Shown in pieces: positions 57,117 to 64,000 of a stretch of 64,000 bases of DNA. Every line of letters begins with the position of its first letter. The first letter of the stretch is position 1. The position numbers and the translations under genes are program-made. The stretch is from Pseudomonas sp. SL4(2022) (GTDB lineage Bacteria; Pseudomonadota; Gammaproteobacteria; Pseudomonadales; Pseudomonadaceae), in assembly GCF_026625725.1 (NCBI RefSeq), contig NZ_CP113060.1:124001-188000 (forward strand), written 5' to 3'. The notes beneath the pieces were generated by a model that made no database searches, had not been told where the DNA came from, and saw nothing but the letters and a program-made list of their open reading frames with translations.

Positions 57117-58079
57117 TCAGGCTCCCATGTTGAAGATGCGGGCAACCAGTTCCATCGACTTCAGGGCATCATCCAGATCTGCCAGTTCGGCTGGCTCTCC
57201 CCGACAAGCACGGATCGTCTGCTGCGCCTGGAATAGCAGACCAGGCTTGTACTGGGTATCAACTGGATCGATATCCAGCGACTCGCTTCGACGTTCGCCA
57301 TAGAGCTGCACGGACACCTGTTCCAGAGGGCGCATTTCCAGTCGTTCCTGGGGAGTATTGACTGTCACGACCCAGGGACCAGGACCGTTCCAGATGCCCT
57401 CATAAAGTCCCTTGTCACCACTGGAAAATGTCACAAGTGCCAGCACCACGCCTGGGTTTTGCGGATCCCAGCGGCAAATGTTTTCTACAGAAACGACATC
57501 CCCACGGCCCAATACCCGGAAATAATCAATCAGGTGAATCGAGTTGGCGAACATATAGTTCTCAACCATAAGCGGTGGATTCTTATGGATGGTCAAAGCC
57601 GCATACTGGTCCTGCTGATCGAGCACCTTGATGAAGCGCGGACCTCCATTGCAGACAAGGCGCTGCAAGGCCTGGCGGGTACTCGAATAAGCACGGCGAT
57701 TCAGGGCGACATAGACGCGCGCCTGATGCTCCATGGCAGCTGCGTGAATACTGGCAGCATCAGCCAAGTTGTAACCTGCGGGTTTCTCGAGAAGAACCAG
57801 CCAGGGAAACTGGAAACAGCGCTTGGCAATATCCGCCATGTACAGCTCGGTGACGGTAACCACCACAATATCGGCCAAGGTGTGCTGATACATTTCTTCC
57901 AGACTGTCGTAAACGACTACGTTCGGAAAGTCGGCAACCAACTCCTCCGCTCGTGCGCGGGCTCTGGAAGTGATGCCAACAACCTCGGCATCGCTAATCG
58001 CCATAAAAGCCTTCAGATGCTCGGATGCCATGTATCCAGCACCGACAATCGCTACTTTTAATTTCTTGCTCATTATCAT
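57117..58079 (-). CDS. Gfo/Idh/MocA family oxidoreductase
   Basis: This 320-residue NAD(P)-dependent sugar oxidoreductase has a cofactor motif IVGAGYMASEHLKAF, in which the third glycine of GxGxxG is Ala, and EKPAG in place of the EKP box. The start overlaps the stop of the preceding paralogue (ATGA). It probably oxidises or reduces a sugar hydroxyl during synthesis of the nonulosonic acid or another O-unit sugar. Confidence 0.82.
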   Translation of the reverse strand: MIMSKKLKVAIVGAGYMASEHLKAFMAISDAEVVGITSRARARAEELVADFPNVVVYDSLEEMYQHTLADIVVVTVTELYMADIAKRCFQFPWLVLLEKPAGYNLADAASIHAAAMEHQARVYVALNRRAYSSTRQALQRLVCNGGPRFIKVLDQQDQYAALTIHKNPPLMVENYMFANSIHLIDYFRVLGRGDVVSVENICRWDPQNPGVVLALVTFSSGDKGLYEGIWNGPGPWVVTVNTPQERLEMRPLEQVSVQLYGERRSESLDIDPVDTQYKPGLLFQAQQTIRACRGEPAELADLDDALKSMELVARIFNMGA

Positions 58080-59089
58080 GCCCAACTAAAGGTTTTCTGT
58101 TTCGGTAGCGCATCATCGACAGGTGTAAGCACTGCACCGGCTTCACCGGAGAGGTATGCAGCCACCAGCACCGCCAGCGCATGACGGCCAACTTGCCCAT
58201 CAGGGAAAGGTTCACCAGCCAGCATCGCGCGCAACACACAAGCCGTAGGCTCCAGAACATCGGCGGGTGCTATCGAGAAGCTCTCAACGTCGACTGGCAT
58301 GCCATAGCGCGTGGTCGGCAGATCGGCAAACTCCGCGTTGCGACGGATCGCCCTTACGCAGCCTGCCAACTCATCGACAATGATCTGCCCATTGCGGCAG
58401 CCATAGATCACCTGGATACCGTGGCCGAGATCACCGCCGGCCTCCAGGTTAAAACGAACACCGCTTGCACTGAGACCGCGCAACTGACCAGAATAATCCG
58501 AATACTCCGGCCCCCGCGGATTGGGAACCTTCTCGTTGTCAATCCAGCACTGTACACTCGCGAGAGTTTCACCGGTCACATAGCGAAACATCTCAAAGTA
58601 ATGCACGGCGTTCATCGCCAATCCGAAGTTGGAAGCATGCACGGTAATGCTCCGCAGTGGGCCAAACTCACCGCCGCCGATCATTTCCCGAATCTTTGTG
58701 TACTGTTCCATAAACTGCATCTGGTGGTTTACCGCCAGCTGAACGCCGTGCTTTGCGCAGGCAGCGACCATGGCATCGGCCTCGGCTAAGGAAACTGCCA
58801 GTGGCTTTTCGCAGAGGATGTAGCGAAAACCAGTTTCGGCAGCTTTGCAAACGAACACGGCATGGCTCGGCGCGGTGGTGGAAACGGTCAGTAACTGCGC
58901 GCCCGAGTGTTCCAGAAGGTCCTCTGCGCTGCTGAAAACTTTGTCGGCCAGCGCCGGAAACTCCTTCAGAGTCTCATCGATAGCCACTTGTGACAGATCG
59001 TAAACACCAACGACTTCAAAACCCAAATTGAGAGCAACCTGCACATGCCGACGGCCCATGCGGCCCAGCCCGATAATTGCGAACTTCAT
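58076..59089 (-). CDS. Gfo/Idh/MocA family oxidoreductase
   Basis: This 337-residue paralogue of the following gene has a canonical IIGLGRMGRRHVQVAL and the EKP motif CEKPLAVSLAEADAMV. It is two bases after the SGNH hydrolase gene. Such enzymes are often next to legionaminic acid genes, but their reaction there is not settled. WbpB-type 3-dehydrogenase activity is possible, though WbpA, WbpD and WbpE are not seen. Confidence 0.85.
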   Translation of the reverse strand: MKFAIIGLGRMGRRHVQVALNLGFEVVGVYDLSQVAIDETLKEFPALADKVFSSAEDLLEHSGAQLLTVSTTAPSHAVFVCKAAETGFRYILCEKPLAVSLAEADAMVAACAKHGVQLAVNHQMQFMEQYTKIREMIGGGEFGPLRSITVHASNFGLAMNAVHYFEMFRYVTGETLASVQCWIDNEKVPNPRGPEYSDYSGQLRGLSASGVRFNLEAGGDLGHGIQVIYGCRNGQIIVDELAGCVRAIRRNAEFADLPTTRYGMPVDVESFSIAPADVLEPTACVLRAMLAGEPFPDGQVGRHALAVLVAAYLSGEAGAVLTPVDDALPKQKTFSWA

Positions 59090-59091
59090 TG

Positions 59092-59751
59092 TTATCGCCC
59101 CTCGCTAATATGCTTAAAAATCTGTTGTGCCAAGTGCTCATGTCCGGTTGCTCGAAAATGGTGACCGTCGCTCATGAACAGCTCATCTGCGAACTTGATC
59201 TGCATCAAGGCGCTACCTAGCTCTTCGCGAAGGATGCCGTTCGCCTGAGCTATCTTTTCGGTAATGCCGGGTAGAATTTTTTCATACGAGCTTGACCCCA
59301 TTACGGGAATCCAGAGGAGGCGCGTACCCTGGTTTTGGGTTTGTCGACGAAAAGCCTGCACATTTTGACGAAATCGCTGCGGTTCCACATAGGAAATCCT
59401 ACGCCAGCGCCGCAGGCGTTCGAATATCTCCCGCCCCAACCAGGGAAACAGACGCGTGAACAATGCCAGCGCCTTTTGCGGGATGACTTCGTTGCGACTG
59501 AAGGCCCGAGGTGCCCAGTCAACGATGCCCGCCTGGATGATCAGCCAGTCAGCACTCCGCGCCGAATGCAGCCAATATTCCGCCTGCGCGAGCAGATCGC
59601 TGGAAGTCGCGCCCCCTATGGAGCACTGTACCCATTCAGCGTCAGCTAGCTCACGCAGACGATATGCCCACGATTCCTCCAGCAGTAAAGATTCAGGGGT
59701 CACCCGAGCAAGCGCCAAGCTGTCCGACAGGATCAGAATCTTGCGTTTCAT
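59092..59751 (-). CDS. SGNH/GDSL hydrolase-like protein
   Basis: This 219-residue cytoplasmic protein has the nucleophile Ser in LILSDSLA, a conserved Gly in SIGGATSSD, IIQAGIVD in place of the Asn block, and the Asp-His pair in DGHHFRATGHEHL. This supports an esterase or acyltransferase fold with an altered Asn block. It could remove or add O-acetyl groups on an O-unit sugar. It overlaps the flippase start by four bases. Confidence 0.78.
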   Translation of the reverse strand: MKRKILILSDSLALARVTPESLLLEESWAYRLRELADAEWVQCSIGGATSSDLLAQAEYWLHSARSADWLIIQAGIVDWAPRAFSRNEVIPQKALALFTRLFPWLGREIFERLRRWRRISYVEPQRFRQNVQAFRRQTQNQGTRLLWIPVMGSSSYEKILPGITEKIAQANGILREELGSALMQIKFADELFMSDGHHFRATGHEHLAQQIFKHISEGR

Positions 59752-61001
59752 TTACCGAACCATGGCATTGAGTAAGCCCGTGCGGAGAAAAACCAAGTAA
59801 GCACAAAGAGAGTGACCTGCCCCAACAATGCACCTTGTGCTGCACCCAGAGGCCCGTTTACTTGGATCAGTACATAGCATGAGACCGGCATGAAGATGGC
59901 CGTCGCCCCGGATGCATATGAGAGGAATTTGTTCTTGGCGGCGTAGTTGATGTACAACCCGACCATGTAATACATGCCCGTAAAAGCCCCTGCGAATAGT
60001 AGCCAAGGAACATAATTTTTTGCCGCGGCGTACTCCGGACCAGCAAGAAGTACAATGAAAGGTGGTACTAGAACAGACAAGACGACTGCGGCCAGCAGCA
60101 CCAGCGCGAAATACAGGTAGGAAAATCCGACTAAACTCGATCGGACCGATGCCTGATCCAACGCCAGGCGTGAATACAGCCAAGGTACGTATGCTTTATT
60201 CAAAGAGTCCACCGCAATGGCCATAATCATCGCTACTTGAGCAGCAACGGCGTAGATACCTAGAACTGCGGCACTTTCAAGATGAGCCATGACCATTCGA
60301 TCCGACATAGAAATAATCACGCCGCTAATTGAATGGGGAATGATCGGCAAACCGAACAGCAGCAGCCAGCGTAAATAGCCGCGATCGAGGCGAAACACCA
60401 ACCAGCCGCTACGCCAAAGGCTATATACGGCGATCATGGCGAAGACAGCGAAAGCAAACGTCTGCCCCAACACCCGCCCCAGGCCCCGCATGTCAAGTAA
60501 GACGACCAGCAGCAGCGAAACACCTACATTAAGAAGGGTCATGGATACTTGGAATAACCCATAATGCAAGGGCCGCGAACGAACTTGCGTACATGCCAGC
60601 CATGCATTGCATACTGCCAGTGCCCCCGCCGAAAGGATCGCTTGGTTGATCCACGACACAGGCAGCGGCAACCAATCACCATAAAACAGCGCAATAGGCT
60701 GGAACAATGTAATGGCGGCCACGGTAACTAATACAATCAGCAAGACGCTGGTACCGGCAAAAACGCCGAACTGTTGCTTGTCGAGATAGTAGTACTGCCG
60801 AGTAAAGGCACCGCCAATGCCAAGACCGATAATCGCCGTAGTGCATGCGCAGAAAATCGTAAAGAGCGTGACATAGCCATACTCCTGCGGACCCAAAACT
60901 CTTGTGAGTATCGGTAGCAACGCAAAGGGCACCATGGCATTAGCGATATTGCTGGCGAAATAGATTGCGGCGCTAGCACCCAAGCCTTGCTGCTTTCTCA
61001 C
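59748..61001 (-). CDS. Polysaccharide flippase, Wzx/PST family (second flippase)
   Basis: This 417-residue membrane protein has about twelve hydrophobic helices and the family start ASAAIYFASNIANAMVPFALLPILTRVLGPQEYG (residues 9-42, quoted in outline). It is intact and lies inside the nonulosonic acid module. It overlaps neuA upstream and the SGNH gene downstream. It may supply flippase activity while the wzx beside wzy is off. Confidence 0.85.
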   Translation of the reverse strand: MRKQQGLGASAAIYFASNIANAMVPFALLPILTRVLGPQEYGYVTLFTIFCACTTAIIGLGIGGAFTRQYYYLDKQQFGVFAGTSVLLIVLVTVAAITLFQPIALFYGDWLPLPVSWINQAILSAGALAVCNAWLACTQVRSRPLHYGLFQVSMTLLNVGVSLLLVVLLDMRGLGRVLGQTFAFAVFAMIAVYSLWRSGWLVFRLDRGYLRWLLLFGLPIIPHSISGVIISMSDRMVMAHLESAAVLGIYAVAAQVAMIMAIAVDSLNKAYVPWLYSRLALDQASVRSSLVGFSYLYFALVLLAAVVLSVLVPPFIVLLAGPEYAAAKNYVPWLLFAGAFTGMYYMVGLYINYAAKNKFLSYASGATAIFMPVSCYVLIQVNGPLGAAQGALLGQVTLFVLTWFFSARAYSMPWFGK

Positions 61002-61681
61002 TCGTTAGCATCCAGTCGCTGACGAAATGCTTGCAGATCGGCCGGCGTATCTATGTCTAGCGAGCGGCTACGGGGCATGACGTAAGCTACCGTTCCATCC
61101 CCTAGGAAGCCCCGGTTAGTTGCAAACCAGTGGGTATCCGCAATATAAACTGCCCCATTGAGCACATATACCGGAGGCAGTTCCTGCCGTCGCGCATAGC
61201 GGTTCGCCAAAATCGGCTTAAGACTGCCATTCGGTTCCAGCGTGTACATCCAGAACGGACTTTCCTCGACGTCACATACGGAGACACATGCTGGCGCATC
61301 GCCGTCGAGGCAGGTGCGAATGGCGCCATCGATGTCTTCAACGGCGCGCAATGGAGAAGTCGGTTGTAACAGCACTAGGTAGTCGTACCCTGGTAAACGC
61401 TTCAAGCAGTCCAGTACCACCTCCGCACTACCAGACACATCCGCCGCCAGCTCCGGCGGACGCATAAAAGGAACTTCACACCCAAAGTCATGTGCTACCG
61501 CAGCGATTTCTTCGTCATCGGTAGACAGCACAAGGCGATCCAGCAACTCCGAGTTCCGAGCCGCCTCGATAGTCCACGCGATCAGCGGCTTATCTCCCAC
61601 CTGAACAAGGTTTTTGCGTGGTATGCCTTTAGAGCCGCCACGGGCGGTTATAAGACCGAGGATGCGCTTACCCTGATACAC
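60998..61681 (-). CDS. Acylneuraminate cytidylyltransferase family (NeuA/LegF/PseF-like)
   Basis: This 227-residue CMP-sugar synthetase activates a nonulosonic acid with CTP. The P-loop-like start reads ARGGSKGIPRKNL, with LLQPTSPLR and the late DIDTPADL Asp set. Which acid is used (sialic, legionaminic, pseudaminic) cannot be read; the PtmE-like neighbour favours the legionaminic type. Confidence 0.9.
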   Translation of the reverse strand: MYQGKRILGLITARGGSKGIPRKNLVQVGDKPLIAWTIEAARNSELLDRLVLSTDDEEIAAVAHDFGCEVPFMRPPELAADVSGSAEVVLDCLKRLPGYDYLVLLQPTSPLRAVEDIDGAIRTCLDGDAPACVSVCDVEESPFWMYTLEPNGSLKPILANRYARRQELPPVYVLNGAVYIADTHWFATNRGFLGDGTVAYVMPRSRSLDIDTPADLQAFRQRLDANE

Positions 61682-61684
61682 GGG

Positions 61685-62722
61685 TTAACTCCACTCCCTT
61701 TGAGCACGCTCGTACTCTTCCAGCCGGCCAATATCCAGCCAGTACTCTCGCAACGGGTATGCGGCTGCCTTGCAGCCCTTGGATGCGAGATCCTGAAACA
61801 GGCTTGGCATGTCGAAGAAGGTGCTGGGCGGGATAACATCAAGAACATCGCGGCCAAGAACGTAAATGCCACCGTTGACAAAGAAGCGATGAATCGGTTT
61901 TTCCTCTATCGACGCAATCCTTACTCCATCAACCTTAACCACGCCGTATGGCACCTGCAGATCATACTCCCGCACAGCCATTGTGGCCGCTGCCTGATGT
62001 TCCTCATGAAATTCAAGCATTGCCGCGAAGTTGGCCTTGGTAATAAGGTCGCCATTCATCACCACTAGGGGTGCCACGGGTTTCTCAGGTAGTAGGGACA
62101 GGGCCCCTGCAGTTCCCAGGCGCTCCGTTTCATGCAGGTATTCGATACGCGCGCCCCATTTTGCCCCGTCGCCAAAGTAATCCTTGATCACCTCGGCCAT
62201 GTAATTGACCGACAAGAAAAAGCGGCGAAAGCCCTGCTCCATAAAGCTTTCCAGAATACTTTCCAGAATCGGTTTGCCACCGATACGCAACATCGGCTTT
62301 GGGCAGGCATCAGTAAGGGGGCGCAACCGCGAACCCAGCCCACCCACCATCAAAACCACCCAATTTTCACGCTCCACCACGCCCATAAAATCATCGAGCA
62401 TAGCCAGTCCACCCAAACGGCCATCGTCATCGATCAAAGGCAGATGGTGGAACGTAAAGCGGCGCATCATGGCCAGCACTTCAGCGCGAGGCGTGTGGAC
62501 GGATCCGGTTTTCGGATATGAATTCATAGCCCGTAAAACTGGCCCATCAAGGTCGATACCGTTAAGGATGGACCGGCGCACATCACCATCGCTTAACACG
62601 CCGCGAAGGCGCATGTCGGCATCGGCCACTAAGGCCATCTGAATGCCGGAAGCATCAATACGCCTGATCGCTTCGCGCAGGCTAATCTCCGGCGAAACGA
62701 CTATATCTTTCCAGTTTTTCAT
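61685..62722 (-). CDS. CBS domain nucleotidyltransferase (PtmE-like)
   Basis: The 345-residue protein has two CBS repeats (about residues 1-115) before a nucleotidyltransferase domain with LMVGGLGSRLRPLTDACPKP. Campylobacter PtmE has this layout and makes GDP-glucosamine for legionaminic acid. The frame starts MKNWKDIVVSPEISL, a typical PtmE-like beginning. It is three bases from both neighbours. Confidence 0.87.
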   Translation of the reverse strand: MKNWKDIVVSPEISLREAIRRIDASGIQMALVADADMRLRGVLSDGDVRRSILNGIDLDGPVLRAMNSYPKTGSVHTPRAEVLAMMRRFTFHHLPLIDDDGRLGGLAMLDDFMGVVERENWVVLMVGGLGSRLRPLTDACPKPMLRIGGKPILESILESFMEQGFRRFFLSVNYMAEVIKDYFGDGAKWGARIEYLHETERLGTAGALSLLPEKPVAPLVVMNGDLITKANFAAMLEFHEEHQAAATMAVREYDLQVPYGVVKVDGVRIASIEEKPIHRFFVNGGIYVLGRDVLDVIPPSTFFDMPSLFQDLASKGCKAAAYPLREYWLDIGRLEEYERAQREWS

Positions 62723-62725
62723 AAT

Positions 62726-63364
62726 CTACTTAACGGTTCGGGCCGGATTTCCTACGGCCGTGCATCCTGCTTCGACTGAGCGCATGACGACTGCGCCAGC
62801 CCCGATTATCGCATCCTCACCTAGGTGAATGCCCGGTAAAATAATGGCACCTGCACCAATGAAGGCTCCACGATCAACCTTAACGGTGCCACAAAGCACT
62901 GCGCCCGGCCCGACGAATACATGTTCGCCCAATTGACAATCATGATCTACTGTCGCGCGCGTATTGATCACAACACCTGCTTCCAACCGACAGCCTGGCT
63001 GTACCACGGCACCGGCCATCAGCTGGACGCCATAAGCCAGCCTGGTATCCGAAGCACACAGACTCGACGGATGCTCCAGTGTCAACCAAGAGTAACCGCG
63101 CGCTAAATATGCCTCTTGAATCCGCCGGCGAACCATGCGTTTCAGAGCAAGGCCTACTCCATTCGCCAGCCAAACATCATCACAGCCCAACTCGTCAAGC
63201 ACCGCGTCGTCTCCAAGCACATCTACGCCGTGCCACTGACTGCCTGCCGGTAACTCAGGCGCACAAACGCCCCGGAGTTGATATCCGCGTAGTCGAAGAA
63301 CGTCCAATACCACACGCGCATGCCCACCGGCGCCCATCAGAACTACAGGTCTCTCGCTGCTCAC
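62726..63364 (-). CDS. NeuD/PglD-family acetyltransferase
   Basis: This 212-residue protein has a nucleotide-sugar-binding N-terminal domain (VVLMGAGGHARVVLDVL) and a left-handed beta-helix (GAVVQPGCRLEAGVVINTRATVDHDCQLGEH, residues about 115-145). Start GTG 63364 overlaps the neuB stop (GTGA). It is likely the N- or O-acetyltransferase of the nonulosonic acid pathway. It is an intact relative of the broken gene at 40267-40817. Confidence 0.87.
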   Translation of the reverse strand: MSSERPVVLMGAGGHARVVLDVLRLRGYQLRGVCAPELPAGSQWHGVDVLGDDAVLDELGCDDVWLANGVGLALKRMVRRRIQEAYLARGYSWLTLEHPSSLCASDTRLAYGVQLMAGAVVQPGCRLEAGVVINTRATVDHDCQLGEHVFVGPGAVLCGTVKVDRGAFIGAGAIILPGIHLGEDAIIGAGAVVMRSVEAGCTAVGNPARTVK

Positions 63365-64000
63365 GCCGGGTCCCCCGCTTTGAAATCTCGGGATGCTCGA
63401 TTCCCAATGAAGTCCCAGGCACACATTGGTGAGGTGCCACAGCCCTGGCGGGCGGCGCCAAGATCACCTGCCACAATCACCTGGTTTTGAGATACGTCTC
63501 GCACGAAGGTCAAGCTTTGGCGGGCAGCCTTACGGGTATCCCATTCACTCGCTTGGGGCACTTTTGCAGCAAGCCCCATCATTTGCTCAACGAGTCGAAT
63601 CTGATCAACCATTTCCTTGAGCTCGTCCGGTACCAGTGATGCAGCATGATCCGGCCCCGGCAAAGTGCGATCCAAGGTAAAGTGTTTTTCCACTATGGAG
63701 GCATTGCGGGCTACTGCTGCGACAGACGCAAGGACACCCTCAGTATGATCCGAATAACCCACAGGCAGCCCGAACGTGTTCATCAACACATCCATGGCAC
63801 GCAAGTTGACCTCCGCTGGCCGCGCTGGGTATTGCGAGGTGCAATGCAGCAAGGCCACTCGCGTCGCCACCCACGATCTTGCCTCAGGGCGAGTCCAATT
63901 AAGCCATACTTCTTCGAGGCCTTGCGGTGGTGTCTCAAACTCCAGACCATGGGCTAGGACCGCCAGCGCCTGGTCGATTTCTCCCAACGTTGCCATTCCG
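63361..64000 (-). CDS. Nonulosonic acid synthase NeuB/LegI-like (5' end outside window)
   Basis: The last 212 codons of a NeuB-family synthase condense phosphoenolpyruvate with a six-carbon amino sugar. Visible motifs are GMATLGEIDQAL, LLHCTSQYPA, GLPVGYSDHTEG, EKHFTLDRTLPGPDHAASL, and the C-terminal antifreeze-like domain with ARQGCGTSP. The frame is open to base 64000, so the N-terminus lies beyond. It is the first visible gene of the minus-strand polysaccharide operon. Confidence 0.9.
   Translation of the reverse strand, partial: GMATLGEIDQALAVLAHGLEFETPPQGLEEVWLNWTRPEARSWVATRVALLHCTSQYPARPAEVNLRAMDVLMNTFGLPVGYSDHTEGVLASVAAVARNASIVEKHFTLDRTLPGPDHAASLVPDELKEMVDQIRLVEQMMGLAAKVPQASEWDTRKAARQSLTFVRDVSQNQVIVAGDLGAARQGCGTSPMCAWDFIGNRASRDFKAGDPA

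Overview
The window is a stretch of a Gammaproteobacterial chromosome, almost certainly a Pseudomonas. The gene families (cheV, slt, moeA/moaB/mobA, dacB, yggL, YheU, comEA next to wbpM, OprD porin), the high-GC codon use and the style of the intergenic palindromes all point there. The species cannot be named from the sequence alone.

Positions 1-38 kb are chromosomal backbone. In order they hold: the start of uup; a lytic transglycosylase; a head-to-head MOSC/DUF1499 pair; cheV; a decayed yegS lipid-kinase gene; a pirin; a translationally coupled operon (AGPS-like flavoprotein, GlpD-like dehydrogenase, FGGY kinase) facing an AraC-type regulator; a molybdenum-cofactor block (mobA facing moaB-moeA); tRNA-Pro(CGG); a DUF5610 protein; an internally deleted oprD-type porin relic; an ammonium transporter with a recognisable NtrC/sigma-54 style upstream region; a DUF883/YqjE/YqjK-like membrane trio; an EAL protein; dgt; a FUSC-family membrane protein; a large Cache-HD-GYP protein; yggL; dacB; a 7TM hybrid histidine kinase; yheU; an MFS transporter of the CynX/NimT type; an SDR; a DUF2784 protein; and comEA.

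Positions 38-64 kb form one long minus-strand O-antigen (surface polysaccharide) operon. It is transcribed from beyond the right edge down to wbpM, and most genes overlap or lie within a few bases of each other. The right part (about 53-64 kb, moderate GC) carries a nonulosonic-acid module: NeuB-like synthase, NeuD-like acetyltransferase, PtmE-like CBS/nucleotidyltransferase and NeuA-like CMP-sugar synthetase. It continues with a Wzx-type flippase, an SGNH hydrolase, two Gfo/Idh/MocA oxidoreductases, an unassigned GT-B-like protein, and a HisH/HisF/WbpG amidotransferase set. The centre (about 46-51 kb, clearly AT-rich) carries a glucosamine-type synthetase AsnB, a polymerase Wzy and a second flippase that is frameshifted. 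The left part holds UDP-L-FucNAc synthesis (WbjC, WbjB, WbjD), the WbpV-type reductase, the initiating transferase WbpL, a broken NeuD-like acetyltransferase and WbpM.

Read together, the cluster suggests a repeat unit started on QuiNAc/FucNAc-1-phosphate by WbpL. It would contain L-FucNAc and a legionaminic- or pseudaminic-like acid, possibly with an acetamidino group made by WbpG with HisH/HisF ammonia. The most unusual signals are poly-G tracts in three O-antigen genes (G8 in wzy, G8 near the start of a glycosyltransferase, G6 exactly at the wzx frameshift), the presence of two flippases of which one is off, and a HisF-like protein that lacks one of the two cyclase aspartates. No CRISPR array, transposase, prophage or rRNA gene was seen.
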